From: an uncultured Traorella sp.
Lineage (GTDB): Bacteria; Bacillota_I; Bacilli_A; Erysipelotrichales; Erysipelotrichaceae
Assembly: GCF_944327115.1 (NCBI RefSeq)
Contig: NZ_CALVGS010000100.1
Span: forward strand, 1 to 38,848
Reading direction: 5' to 3'
DNA length: 38,848 nt
Position 1 is the stretch's first letter; the number at the start of each line of letters is the position of its first letter. Below are positions 7,990 to 16,894 of the stretch, in pieces. Below the pieces are notes generated by a model. That model made no database searches, was not told the DNA's origin, and saw only the letters and a program-made list of their open reading frames with translations. The position numbers and the translations under genes are program-made.

Positions 7990-9894
7990 ATGCAAAGAGA
8001 AATGAACTTAAAAAGAATGCGTCTTGTACGAGTTGTCATTGGAGCTGTTTTCTTATTGATCTGTTTCAAGCTCATGTATGAACAGCTTTTTCATCATGCG
8101 ACGATTTTAGAAAGAGCGGAGAATCTTTGGCAGCGTGATTTTAAGATATCCGGGAAAAGAGGCACGATTTATAGCAGTGATCAGAAGGTACTTGCCGTTA
8201 ATATGCCCAGTACCAGCGTGATGGCAGTGCCTTTGATGATCAAGGATACCGCTCATACCGCAAAAGTGCTCAGTGAGATCTTAGAATGCGATGAAGCAGC
8301 TTTATTAGCAAAATTAGAGAAGCGGGTATCCACGCAAAAATTGCAGCCGGAAGGCAGGAATATCAGTGATGAACAGCGAAATAAGATCATGGAAGCTGAT
8401 TTGGAAGGGATCATTCTCGTTCAGGATTCAAAGCGTTATTATCCGAACAAAGCCTATCTTTCACAGGTCATAGGTTTTTGTGGGATCGATCATCAGGGAC
8501 TGAGCGGACTTGAATTGGAATATGATGAATATTTAAAAGCCGAAAGCGGTGATTTGAAAATATCCTTTGATGCCAAGGGGAATTTGTTGGCACTGGAAGA
8601 GGAGGTCGTTCATTATGGGTATGGAAATGATCTCATTTTAAGTATTGATTCCACGATCCAGTCGATCGTAGAGCGGGAAATGAATCTGATGATGCTGAAA
8701 TACCAGCCGACAAGCGCTTTGGCCATTGCGATGGATCCTAATACCGGCGCTATTTTGGCGATGGTCAGCAAGCCTGATTTTGATCCGAATGAATATCAGA
8801 ATTATGATATTGAAACCTTGAATCGGAATTTACCGATCTGGATGTCCTTTGAACCGGGTTCTACCTTTAAAAGCATTACTTTTGCCAGCGCACTTGAAGA
8901 AAAGTGCTTTGATATGTATAAAGATACGTATTATGACCGGGGTTATGAGATCGTAGAGGGGGCACGTATCAAATCGTGGAAGGCGGGCGGTCATGGCCAG
9001 CAGACATTTCTTGAGGTATTAGAAAACTCAAGCAATCCGGGCTTTGTGGAGATCAGCCGCCGTCTTGGAAAAGAGCGATTATATGAATATGTCATGAATT
9101 TTGGCTTTGGTAAGAAAACAGGGATTGATCTTCCGGGAGAAAGCAGCGGCATCATGTTTGATTATGATGTCATGGGACCCGTAGAAACAGCCACTGTTGC
9201 TTTTGGCCAGGGGATCAGTGCGACACCTTTACAGCTGGTACGGGCATTTAGTGCTGTCATCAACGGGGGTACGCTTTATAAGCCTTATATCGTTTCCTCC
9301 ATCGCAAATCCTTTGACAGGTGAAATATTGTATGAGAAACAGCCAGAAAGCCAGGGAACGGTCATTTCTGAAGAAACGAGTGCTCTGATGCGGATTGCGT
9401 TAGAGAGTGTCGTAGCGAATGGCGGCGGTAAGAATTCCTATATCTATGGCTATAAGATCGGCGGTAAGACCGGTACGGCGCAAAAGGCTGTCAATGGTGC
9501 CTACTTAAGCAATGAATATGTACTTTCTTTTTTAAGTGCTGCTTCCATGGATGATCCGAAGATCGTCATTTATGTGGCCTGTGATTCCCCGCAGAATAAT
9601 ATCCAATATGGCGGTACGGTAGTAGCACCTGTCGTCAGAAATATGTATGAAGATATATTGCCTTATTTAGAAATAGAAAAAGCTGAAATGCAGATTCCTA
9701 AAAAAACGACGTGGCTGGATCCGAAAATGATCCAAGTGGAAGATTTTATCGGAATGTCCAAAGAAGATTGTATTCAAGAGGGATTGGAATTTGAAATCAT
9801 TGGTGATGGCGATAAGGTCGTCGAACAATATCCCTCAGCCAGAACATATCTTCAGGAAAACGGAAAGGTGGTGTTAGTATGCCTCGACAGTTAA
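7990..9894 (+). CDS. Class B penicillin-binding protein, SpoVD-like
   Basis: A 634-residue transpeptidase. It has a basic N-terminus, one membrane helix (about 12-30), a PBP dimer domain (about 45-210), a transpeptidase domain (about 240-570) and a single C-terminal PASTA module (about 580-634). The active-site motifs are Ser291-Thr-Phe-Lys294, Ser347-Ser-Asn349 and Lys493-Thr-Gly495. This architecture matches SpoVD or FtsI. With the other class B PBP just upstream, the pair mirrors the pbpB-spoVD pair of Bacillus. No ribosome site precedes ATG 7990 or the alternative ATG 8002 (MNLKRMRL), and a -10 box lies 7 bases upstream, so a leaderless start is proposed. Its 3' end overlaps murE by 16 bases. 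The division or spore role cannot be told from sequence. Confidence 0.88.
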   Translation: MQREMNLKRMRLVRVVIGAVFLLICFKLMYEQLFHHATILERAENLWQRDFKISGKRGTIYSSDQKVLAVNMPSTSVMAVPLMIKDTAHTAKVLSEILECDEAALLAKLEKRVSTQKLQPEGRNISDEQRNKIMEADLEGIILVQDSKRYYPNKAYLSQVIGFCGIDHQGLSGLELEYDEYLKAESGDLKISFDAKGNLLALEEEVVHYGYGNDLILSIDSTIQSIVEREMNLMMLKYQPTSALAIAMDPNTGAILAMVSKPDFDPNEYQNYDIETLNRNLPIWMSFEPGSTFKSITFASALEEKCFDMYKDTYYDRGYEIVEGARIKSWKAGGHGQQTFLEVLENSSNPGFVEISRRLGKERLYEYVMNFGFGKKTGIDLPGESSGIMFDYDVMGPVETATVAFGQGISATPLQLVRAFSAVINGGTLYKPYIVSSIANPLTGEILYEKQPESQGTVISEETSALMRIALESVVANGGGKNSYIYGYKIGGKTGTAQKAVNGAYLSNEYVLSFLSAASMDDPKIVIYVACDSPQNNIQYGGTVVAPVVRNMYEDILPYLEIEKAEMQIPKKTTWLDPKMIQVEDFIGMSKEDCIQEGLEFEIIGDGDKVVEQYPSARTYLQENGKVVLVCLDS

Positions 9895-11213
9895 AAGAAT
9901 GTCTGCAGGCCATTGGTCTGGATAGCGAAGAACAGCGGCTGATTTATAATGTCAGCCATGATTCAAGGGAATGTGATGAAAACAGTATTTATGCAGGTGA
10001 CCGGTATCGAGAAGATGCTTTGGCAAGAAAGGCTTATGTGGTTGAGGAAAGATATCTGGGGGAGCTGCTGCGCTTTTTCTATGATGATCCCAGTGCCCAT
10101 TATTTTGTCATCGGAGTTACAGGGACCAATGGCAAGACCAGCGTGACCCATTTTCTCAAGCAGATGCTGACGATGCTGGGGTATCGCTGTATTCGCTTGG
10201 GAACCCAAGTGAATGAATTTGAAGAAAAGCTGGTGGAAAGCGATAATACGACGATGAATGTGATGGATAATTTAAAAGTTTTTTTAAAATATCGTGATAA
10301 GATCGACTGTATCATCATGGAAGCCTCTTCACATGCCATTGAGGAAAATCGTTTGGCGTTTATCCGTTTTGATCGTATCATTTATACCAATATTACTCCT
10401 GAGCATCTTGATTATCATCTTACCTTTACGCATTATCAGTATTCGAAGTTTAAGCTGCGGTTTTATTTGAAGCAAAAAGGTAAGATATTGATTCACTATG
10501 ATCAGTTGAATCTGCGGCGCATGCTTCAATTTGAAAGAGAAAGGGTCATACCTTATGGTATAAAAGGCCGTTTCCAGCTGAGAAAACAAGCCGGTTCATT
10601 GCATGAATGTCATTTTTCTGCCCAAGGAGTTGATTTTGTGGCATATCTGGCAGGTGAACATACGATCATGAATCTTGGTGCTGTCTTAGCATGTTTAAAA
10701 AGCATGGATATCGAGCTTGAACGCTGTGTTCCTCTGATATCACGATTAAGGCCGGTTGACGGACGGATGGAGATCTTTGAATTGGCCTTGCGCAGCATCG
10801 TGATCGATTATGCGCATACGCCGGATTCATTGGCAGCGGTATGCATGTTTTTAAAGAAGCATGCGGAAAAACGGCTGATCTGTGTGTTTGGGTGCGGGGG
10901 TGAAAGAGATCATAAAAAGCGGGCACCTATGGCTTTGATCGCTGCTTCTGTATGTGATGAGGTAATCGTTACGGAGGATAATAGCCGCAATGAGCCTTTC
11001 GAGGATATCGTGAAGGATATGAGGCTGGAGCGTTTTCATAATGTCACGGTCATTGAAAAAAGAGAAGAGGCGGTTCGTAAAGCATTTGTCTTATCAAAGT
11101 TCAATGATATAATATTGTTGGCGGGCAAAGGAAATGAACAATTTTTGATTGCCAAGGGAGTTAAAACTCCTTATAATGATAAGGCATGTATATGCCAGTG
11201 TGAAAGAGGTTGA
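9879..11213 (+). CDS. murE: UDP-MurNAc-dipeptide:diamino acid ligase (MurE family)
   Basis: An ATP-dependent Mur ligase that adds the third amino acid to UDP-MurNAc-L-Ala-D-Glu. At 444 residues it is shorter than typical MurE (about 480-500); the shortening is partly in the N-terminal UDP-binding domain, where DSR at 28-30 is kept but the loop after it is compact. The P-loop GTNGKTS is at 82-88, HxxY-type motifs follow, and the lysine expected to be carbamylated is about Lys190 (HYQYSKFKL). The residue-selecting motif, DNPR in meso-diaminopimelate enzymes, reads DNSR at 367-370. The Arg that contacts meso-DAP is kept but the Pro is Ser. GGAAAGGTGG precedes the ATG. It overlaps the PBP gene and is followed by mraY after four bases. 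Confidence 0.88.
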   Translation: MPRQLKECLQAIGLDSEEQRLIYNVSHDSRECDENSIYAGDRYREDALARKAYVVEERYLGELLRFFYDDPSAHYFVIGVTGTNGKTSVTHFLKQMLTMLGYRCIRLGTQVNEFEEKLVESDNTTMNVMDNLKVFLKYRDKIDCIIMEASSHAIEENRLAFIRFDRIIYTNITPEHLDYHLTFTHYQYSKFKLRFYLKQKGKILIHYDQLNLRRMLQFERERVIPYGIKGRFQLRKQAGSLHECHFSAQGVDFVAYLAGEHTIMNLGAVLACLKSMDIELERCVPLISRLRPVDGRMEIFELALRSIVIDYAHTPDSLAAVCMFLKKHAEKRLICVFGCGGERDHKKRAPMALIAASVCDEVIVTEDNSRNEPFEDIVKDMRLERFHNVTVIEKREEAVRKAFVLSKFNDIILLAGKGNEQFLIAKGVKTPYNDKACICQCERG

Positions 11214-11217
11214 ATTT

Positions 11218-12177
11218 ATGCAGATATTTATATTAGCTTTGGTCATAAGTCTTGTAGTGTCTTTGGGAATCTATCCTTTGGTGATTCCCTTTCTACATAA
11301 AATTAAATTCGGACAGAGCATCCGTCAGGATGGCCCGCAAAGCCATCTTAAAAAGAAAGGTACGCCGACCATGGGAGGCTTTGTCTTTGTGCTGGTACCG
11401 ATAGCGGTGTTAGCTTTATTGATGCCGCAGGCACTTTTAAACACAAAGATACAGATCGTGATTATTTCTTATGTGGGTTACTCTCTGATCGGTTTTATTG
11501 ATGATTTCCTGATCGGTGTGAAAAAGAATAATGACGGGTTATCGCCATCGGCAAAGTTTTTGATGCAGACTATTTTGGCTGTTATCATCTTCTTTATGTA
11601 TCGCAATGTTTCTTCAACGGGAATTTTGATTCCGTTTACGCATCTTGAAATTAATTTGGGATGGTTCTATTTCGTGCTGATCTTGGTCATGTTTACGGCA
11701 GAAAGCAATGCCGTGAATCTGACGGATGGTCTGGATGGTTTAAGCAGCGGCTGTGTATTGATCGCACTGGCACCGTTTATCTTATTTTCGATCACTCAGG
11801 GGGAATATGGATTAGCGGTCTTCCTGATGGCAGTTTTCGGTAGCCTGCTGGCATATTTGAAGAACAACTTCTTTCCGGCTAAGATATTTATGGGTGATAC
11901 CGGAAGCTTGGCTTTAGGAGGCTTGCTGGCTGCGGTAGCGATGGTTTTGAAGCAGGAGATCCTTCTGGTAGTCATCGGTGGTATCTTTGTGTTAGAAGTA
12001 GTAAGCGTGATCATTCAGGTGACTTCTTTTAAGCTGACAAGGAAAAGAGTTTTTAGAATGGCTCCTTTGCATCACCATTTTGAATTAGGCGGCATGAATG
12101 AAAAGCAGGTCGTGTTGATGTTTTGGTGCATTGAGGCTGTCTTTGCGTGTGTGGGTTATCTGATGGGGGTCCTGTGA
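11218..12177 (+). CDS. mraY: Phospho-MurNAc-pentapeptide transferase MraY
   Basis: An integral membrane enzyme of 319 residues and about ten helices. It transfers phospho-MurNAc-pentapeptide from UDP to undecaprenyl phosphate, giving lipid I. The catalytic motifs are present: Asp95-Asp96 (GFIDDFLIG), NLTDGLDGL with Asp170 and Asp173, MGDTGS with Asp227, and the PLHHHFE loop with His285-287. ATG 11218 is chosen because AGAGGTTGA precedes it and the membrane helix begins at once. An open frame extends upstream into murE but has no ribosome site. It is followed one base after its stop by murD. Confidence 0.97.
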   Translation: MQIFILALVISLVVSLGIYPLVIPFLHKIKFGQSIRQDGPQSHLKKKGTPTMGGFVFVLVPIAVLALLMPQALLNTKIQIVIISYVGYSLIGFIDDFLIGVKKNNDGLSPSAKFLMQTILAVIIFFMYRNVSSTGILIPFTHLEINLGWFYFVLILVMFTAESNAVNLTDGLDGLSSGCVLIALAPFILFSITQGEYGLAVFLMAVFGSLLAYLKNNFFPAKIFMGDTGSLALGGLLAAVAMVLKQEILLVVIGGIFVLEVVSVIIQVTSFKLTRKRVFRMAPLHHHFELGGMNEKQVVLMFWCIEAVFACVGYLMGVL

Positions 12178-12178
12178 T

Positions 12179-13489
12179 ATGAAAAAGGTATTAGTGATCG
12201 GAGCGGCTAAAAGCGGTATTGCGGCAGCCAGACTATTAAAGCGTCATGGCTATGAGGTCATCTTGACGGATCAAAGAGAAATCAAAGAAAAAAAAGAATT
12301 GGAAAAGACCGGAATAACTGTTTATGATCAGGGACATCCCGAAGAATTGAAAAATACGACGTATGAATTTGTCGTAAAAAATCCGGGAATTCGTTACAAT
12401 GTGGATATCATTGATTATTTTGTCAGAAATCATATGAAGATCTATACGGAAATTGAGATTGCTTATCGCTATGCGAAAAAATTCCATTACGGTGCCGTAA
12501 CGGGTACGAATGGCAAGACAACGATCACAAGCATGCTTTATGCCTGCCTGAAAATGAATCACAGGGCTTTGGCCGCCGGAAATATCGGTACGCCTTTAAG
12601 TGAGATCGTTTTGGAACATGAGGATGAAGAAAAAGATATTGCCCTTGAGTTAAGCAATTTCCAGCTTTTGGGAATTGAATGCTTTCGTCCTGAAGTGAGC
12701 GTTGTCTGTAATCTGGCTCCGGATCATCTGGATTATATGCCGACGCTGGAATCTTATTATGCATCTAAGATGCGTATTGCCATGAATCAAAAAGAAGATG
12801 ACTGGTTTTTACGGAATGTGGATGATGAAACCGTGATGCATTATGCAAAGGATATTCAATGTGAGATCATTGATTTTTCATTGAAGCGCCGGGATGTGGA
12901 TCTCTATGTATCAAATGGGGAAGCTTTTTTGAGAGGAAAGCATCTGTTTTATGTGAAAGATCTTAAGGTCGTAGGTGAGCATAACGTCAGCAATGCCATG
13001 ATTGCGGCGGCCATGGCCATCAAGATGGGGGTTTCTTATGAGGATGTCGAAAAGGCCTTAAAAGAATTTAAAGGAATCGAACATCGTATTGAATATATCG
13101 GTGAAAAAGACGGTATTTCTTTCTATAATGATTCGAAGGCGACCAATACACAGGCTGCCTGCATTGCTTTGGCGTCTTTTGAAAAGAATATCCTGCTGCT
13201 TGCGGGAGGCAAGGATAAGGGCATCAGTTTTGATGAGATGCATGATTATGATGATCGGGTGAAGCATGCGTTTACCTTTGGCCAGACCAGGGAAAAGCTT
13301 GCTCGTGAATTTAGTCATTCAACGGTGTGTGAAACGATGCAGGAGGCACTTGAAAAGGCCTTTGAAACGGCACAAGCGGGTGATGTGATCCTGCTTTCGC
13401 CTGCTTGCAGCAGCTATGATCAGTTTGATAATTATGAACAGCGTGGGGATTTATTCCGTAATGCCTGTTTAAGGATCATTCATGCGTAG
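12179..13489 (+). CDS. murD: UDP-MurNAc-L-alanine:D-glutamate ligase MurD
   Basis: A 436-residue cytoplasmic ligase that adds D-glutamate to UDP-MurNAc-L-alanine. The N-terminal Rossmann part begins MKKVLVIGAAKSGIAAA. The central ATPase domain has VTGTNGKTT (about 107-115) and ELSNFQL. A YYASKMRI segment carries the lysine that is carbamylated in this family, and the C-terminal domain includes FYNDSKATN and LSPACSSYDQF, all conserved in MurD. Length is normal. Its last eight bases are shared with the start of the next gene, so expression of that membrane protein is probably coupled to murD. Confidence 0.97.
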   Translation: MKKVLVIGAAKSGIAAARLLKRHGYEVILTDQREIKEKKELEKTGITVYDQGHPEELKNTTYEFVVKNPGIRYNVDIIDYFVRNHMKIYTEIEIAYRYAKKFHYGAVTGTNGKTTITSMLYACLKMNHRALAAGNIGTPLSEIVLEHEDEEKDIALELSNFQLLGIECFRPEVSVVCNLAPDHLDYMPTLESYYASKMRIAMNQKEDDWFLRNVDDETVMHYAKDIQCEIIDFSLKRRDVDLYVSNGEAFLRGKHLFYVKDLKVVGEHNVSNAMIAAAMAIKMGVSYEDVEKALKEFKGIEHRIEYIGEKDGISFYNDSKATNTQAACIALASFEKNILLLAGGKDKGISFDEMHDYDDRVKHAFTFGQTREKLAREFSHSTVCETMQEALEKAFETAQAGDVILLSPACSSYDQFDNYEQRGDLFRNACLRIIHA

Positions 13490-14066
13490 GGTCTTTCGCC
13501 TGATCTCAGGCTCGCTCATCATGGGCAGCGGTATTGCGATTGCCATGAAGGGAGGCTTTGGAGTTGATCCGATGGCTCTTTTCTGGGAAGGTATTCATCT
13601 TCAAAGCGGAATGAGCTATGGGATGGCGAATCTTGTGGTAAGTGCAGTCATCATCCTGATGCTTTTATTTATTGATCGGACGCAGCTGGGAATCGGTACG
13701 CTTGTCAATTCTGTATTGGTTTCTTTGTCAATGGACCTGTTAAGTTCATTGTTACTGTTTGAAAGTGATGTCTTTTTTATCCGTTTCTTGTTGCTGATGA
13801 CAGGACTGGTGCTTTTGGCGGGAGGTATCGTTTACTATGGCAGTGCTGATTTTGGCAGGGGTGCCTTTGATGGTCTTGTGTTTGGGATCGTCAATAAGAC
13901 TTCGTATTCAATAAGGCTCGTGCGCTCGTCCATTGATCTGCTGCTTGTGATCATGGGAATCGCGTTAGGGGCTTCTTTGAATCTCGGTCCGGTGGTCAGC
14001 GTGCTTTCATTGGGTTTTCTGATGCAGATTTTTCATACGCTGCTGCGACAAATTGATGAAAAATAG
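13482..14066 (+). CDS. YczE/YyaS/YitT-family membrane protein
   Basis: A 194-residue integral membrane protein with about five or six hydrophobic helices. It resembles the YczE/YyaS group (KGGFGVDPMALFWEGI near the N-terminus, DFGRGAFDGLVFG in the second half). The molecular function of this family is unknown; some members are suspected transporters. It starts inside murD (8-base overlap ATGCGTAG) with no intervening terminator, so it is the last gene of the murE-mraY-murD unit. In most Firmicutes this position in the cluster is held by ftsW, murG or ftsQ, so the neighbourhood is unusual. No recognised catalytic residue. Confidence 0.75.
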   Translation: MRRVFRLISGSLIMGSGIAIAMKGGFGVDPMALFWEGIHLQSGMSYGMANLVVSAVIILMLLFIDRTQLGIGTLVNSVLVSLSMDLLSSLLLFESDVFFIRFLLLMTGLVLLAGGIVYYGSADFGRGAFDGLVFGIVNKTSYSIRLVRSSIDLLLVIMGIALGASLNLGPVVSVLSLGFLMQIFHTLLRQIDEK

Positions 14067-14075
14067 GTTTGAGTG

Positions 14076-14104
14076 TTGAGAAACATGGCTTTTTCTAGTA
14101 TAAT
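14076..14104 (+). promoter_or_regulatory. Strong promoter of the pyrH-frr operon
   Basis: TTGAGA (14076-14081) and a perfect TATAAT (14099-14104) are spaced by exactly 17 bases, 32 bases before the pyrH ATG. Confidence 0.85.
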
Positions 14105-14136
14105 AAAAAAGGTTAGAATAAGTCAGGAGAACAATT

Positions 14137-14841
14137 ATGTATAAAAGAGTCTTATTGAAGCTAAGCGGAGAAGCCCTCTCTTCCAAAGGGCATGCGTTCG
14201 ATCCGCAGGTGCTGCGCAAGCTGGCGCAGGAAATTAAAGAGGTACATGATACGGGAATAGAGCTGGCGATCGTTGTCGGTGGCGGTAACTTTATTCGCGG
14301 CAAGGTGTGCGAGGAAATGGGACTGGAAAGAACACAGGCTGATAATATGGGAATGCTGGCTACGGTCATCAATGCGTTAGCCGTTCAGAATGCCTTGGAA
14401 CAGATCGGTGTTCCGACAAGAGTCCAGACAGCCATTTCGATGAATAAGGTGGCAGAGCCTTATATATTGAGAAAGTGCCTGCGTCATCTTGAAAAGGGAA
14501 GGGTCGTCATATTCGGTGCCGGTACGGGAAATCCTTATTTCTCAACGGATACGACAGCGGCCTTAAGAGCCAGTGAGATCAAGGCTGATGTCATTTTGAT
14601 GGCTAAAAACGGTGTGGATGGTGTTTACAGCGCCGATCCGAAAGTGGTAAGCGATGCGGTCAAATATGAGAAGCTGACCTATCTGGAGCTGATCAACAAG
14701 AATCTTCATGTGATGGATGTTACAGCGACAAGCATGTGTATGGATAATAATGTCGATTTGATCGTATTCAATATGAATAAAGAAGGAAATATATTAAAAG
14801 CAGTGAAAGGAGAAGTTGATGGAACGACCATCAGCAAGTGA
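14137..14841 (+). CDS. pyrH: Uridylate kinase
   Basis: A bacterial-type UMP kinase (amino acid kinase fold, hexameric) converting UMP and ATP to UDP. At 234 residues it is of normal length. The phosphate-binding start [10 protein letters not shown] (5-14), the GGGNFIRG glycine-rich loop (about 48-55), the [11 protein letters not shown] motif (about 129-139) and the [13 protein letters not shown] segment are all conserved. TCAGGAGAA precedes the ATG. It begins the pyrH-frr pair and overlaps frr by 23 bases. Downstream, uppS-cdsA-dxr-rseP follow a weak terminator, the classical order in Firmicutes. Confidence 0.97.
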   Translation: MYKRVLLKLSGEALSSKGHAFDPQVLRKLAQEIKEVHDTGIELAIVVGGGNFIRGKVCEEMGLERTQADNMGMLATVINALAVQNALEQIGVPTRVQTAISMNKVAEPYILRKCLRHLEKGRVVIFGAGTGNPYFSTDTTAALRASEIKADVILMAKNGVDGVYSADPKVVSDAVKYEKLTYLELINKNLHVMDVTATSMCMDNNVDLIVFNMNKEGNILKAVKGEVDGTTISK

Positions 14842-15391
14842 GAGTATGCAACAGACATTAGATCAGGCAAGAGAAAAAATGAACAAGGCAATTGATACCT
14901 TACAGAGTCATTTGGCTCAGATTCGTACAGGACGTGCCAATCCTAACATTCTGGAAAGAGTGGAGGTTGAATATTACGGAAGTCCGACTCCGTTGAATCA
15001 GATGGCTTCCATCAGCGTCGTTGAAGGTCGTCAGCTGGTGATAAAACCTTATGATAAGACGATCTTAAAAGATGTCGAAAAGGCGATCAATGCCGCTAAT
15101 ATCGGTCTTACACCGATGAATGACGGTGATGTGATTCGTCTGAACGTTCCTCAGCTGACAGAGGAAACGCGTCGTGAGCTCAGCAAAGATGCCGGCAAGG
15201 TAGGCGAGGATGCCAAGGTGGCGATCCGTAATATCCGCCGTGAAGCCAATGACAGCATCAAGAAGAATAAAGAGCTGACAGAGGATGAAGTTAAACGCGC
15301 GAATGAGAAGGTACAGAAGCTGACCGATGAATTCACCAAGAAGGTGGATGAAATCGTTGCTGAAAAATCAAAAGAAATCATGTCAATTTAA
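14819..15391 (+). CDS. frr: Ribosome recycling factor
   Basis: A 190-residue protein that splits post-termination ribosomes with EF-G. The conserved [13 protein letters not shown] (family signature IRTGRA) is about residues 34-46, and the helical bundle closes with [19 protein letters not shown] 14819 is chosen because AAGGAG stands six bases upstream, inside the pyrH 3' end. An internal ATG at 14846 would give the more usual 181-residue length but has only a weak GAGAG site. Translation is likely coupled to pyrH through the 23-base overlap. Confidence 0.95.
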   Translation: MERPSASESMQQTLDQAREKMNKAIDTLQSHLAQIRTGRANPNILERVEVEYYGSPTPLNQMASISVVEGRQLVIKPYDKTILKDVEKAINAANIGLTPMNDGDVIRLNVPQLTEETRRELSKDAGKVGEDAKVAIRNIRREANDSIKKNKELTEDEVKRANEKVQKLTDEFTKKVDEIVAEKSKEIMSI

Positions 15392-15395
15392 AAAT

Positions 15396-15420
15396 ACCCA
15401 CACCATGTGGGTTTTGCTTT
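15396..15420 (+). terminator. Weak terminator or attenuator between frr and uppS
   Basis: ACCCACA pairs with TGTGGGT around the loop CCA, followed by the imperfect tract TTTGCTTT. The interrupted T-run suggests partial read-through into uppS, which has no clear promoter of its own. Confidence 0.65.
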
Positions 15421-15434
15421 AAGGAGGAAAGGCC

Positions 15435-16133
15435 ATGTCACTTGAATATCCTGAACATATTGCTATTATCATGGATGGTAATGGGCGATGGGCCAAGGCT
15501 CAGCATAAACCGCGTACTGCCGGTCATTTGGCGGGCAGCGAAAATGTGCGTCGCATTGCTTTGCATGCTAACAGAAATCATGTCAAAAGCTTGACGCTTT
15601 ATGCTTTTTCAACTGAAAATTGGGCACGCCCGGAGGAAGAAAAGAATTATCTTTTTAAACTGCCGGCGATGTTTTTCAAAAAATATATCGAAGAATTGAA
15701 AAGAGAAAATATTCGTGTTACCTATATTGGTGAAATCGAGCGTTTTCCGAAAAATACGGCACGCATCATATTGGATGCTGTCGAACAGACAGCCGGGAAT
15801 ACGGGGCTGAATCTTTGTCTGGCCGTGAATTACGGAGGACGCAGGGAAATCGTACTGGCTGCCCGAAAAGCAGCTGAAAAGCTTCAAAATAAGGAAATAT
15901 CTGAAATTGATGAAGATACCCTTGCTGCCTGTCTGATGAGTGAAACAAGTGATGTTGATCTTTTGATCAGAACAAGCGGTGAAATCAGGGTGAGCAATTT
16001 TTTGTTATGGCAGATTGCCTATGCGGAAATGATCTTTGTTCCATGTGCTTGGCCGGATTTTGATGAAAATCAGTTTGATGCATGCATCGAGGAATTTCAT
16101 CATCGCAATCGTCGTTTTGGAGGTTTGAAATGA
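15435..16133 (+). CDS. uppS: Undecaprenyl diphosphate synthase
   Basis: A cis-prenyltransferase of 232 residues that extends farnesyl diphosphate with isopentenyl diphosphate to undecaprenyl diphosphate, the precursor of the wall lipid carrier. HIAIIMDGNGRWA carries the catalytic Asp14. SLTLYAFSTENW, NYGGRREI and RTSGEIRVSNFLLWQ (the C-terminal substrate motif) are intact. AAGGAGGAAAG precedes the ATG. It overlaps cdsA by ATGA and heads the lipid block uppS-cdsA-dxr-rseP. Its product feeds MraY encoded upstream. Confidence 0.97.
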   Translation: MSLEYPEHIAIIMDGNGRWAKAQHKPRTAGHLAGSENVRRIALHANRNHVKSLTLYAFSTENWARPEEEKNYLFKLPAMFFKKYIEELKRENIRVTYIGEIERFPKNTARIILDAVEQTAGNTGLNLCLAVNYGGRREIVLAARKAAEKLQNKEISEIDEDTLAACLMSETSDVDLLIRTSGEIRVSNFLLWQIAYAEMIFVPCAWPDFDENQFDACIEEFHHRNRRFGGLK

Positions 16134-16894
16134 AAACTCGTATATTGACCATGATCGCCATATTGGCCGTCGTCATTCCTTGTCTGATATTTGGCGGTAT
16201 CTATATGGAAGGACTCATTTTATTTATCGTGGCCGGCGGTACTTATGAATTTTCAAAACTGGCGGATGATCGTCTTCCTTTGTCATTTGTCATGATACTG
16301 ATCTTATTGGAGTGGATCGGTCTGTATATCCCATCCAGGCTTGTATTTGCCTATGTGGGTGTCATTGATCTTTTTCTGTTGGCCCTGCCTGTATGGCATG
16401 TGCGTTTTACACCTAAGGACTCCTTCATCTGCATGAGCTTTATTTCCTTTTTTATTCTTGTGGGAAATGCTGTGCAGGAGATTTATGCACTGGGGCCACG
16501 TTATATGACACTGATCATCGTGGCTACTTACAGCTGTGATTCATTTGCTTATTTATGTGGGCGTTTTTTCGGAAAACATAAGCTGAATGAGCGAATCTCA
16601 CCTAAGAAAACGATTGAGGGAAGCGTTGGCGGATGGGTGTTCGGATTTTTATTTTCCTTGTTATTTTGGAAATTATTCATGTATGAGAAAGAATTCTTGC
16701 TTGTGCTTCTGGCAGGAATCTTCTGTCCGATTTTTGGACAGATCGGCGATCTTGCCTTTTCTGCGATCAAGCGTTGTTACAACATCAAGGATTTTGGAAA
16801 TCTTCTGCCGGGACATGGCGGTATTTTAGATCGGGTAGATTCCTTGCTGTTTAATCTGGTTTGTTTTTATTTTCTGATGATGGTGGTACTATGA
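16130..16894 (+). CDS. cdsA: Phosphatidate cytidylyltransferase
   Basis: A membrane enzyme of 254 residues with about eight helices, converting phosphatidic acid and CTP to CDP-diacylglycerol, the branch point of phospholipid synthesis. The C-terminal family signature is complete: SAIKR, then KDFGNLLPGHGG and LDRVDS. The ATG at 16130 is preferred over a longer in-frame ATG at 16082 because GGAGG lies upstream, the ATGA overlap with uppS is typical here, and the first membrane helix then starts immediately. It overlaps dxr by ATGA. Confidence 0.95.
   Translation: MKTRILTMIAILAVVIPCLIFGGIYMEGLILFIVAGGTYEFSKLADDRLPLSFVMILILLEWIGLYIPSRLVFAYVGVIDLFLLALPVWHVRFTPKDSFICMSFISFFILVGNAVQEIYALGPRYMTLIIVATYSCDSFAYLCGRFFGKHKLNERISPKKTIEGSVGGWVFGFLFSLLFWKLFMYEKEFLLVLLAGIFCPIFGQIGDLAFSAIKRCYNIKDFGNLLPGHGGILDRVDSLLFNLVCFYFLMMVVL

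Noticed and set aside
11149-11217. N-terminal extension of mraY and a GGAGTT/AACTCC hairpin as a possible attenuator
   Set aside because: The extension has no ribosome site and lies inside murE. The hairpin is short, lacks a T-run and is within coding sequence.
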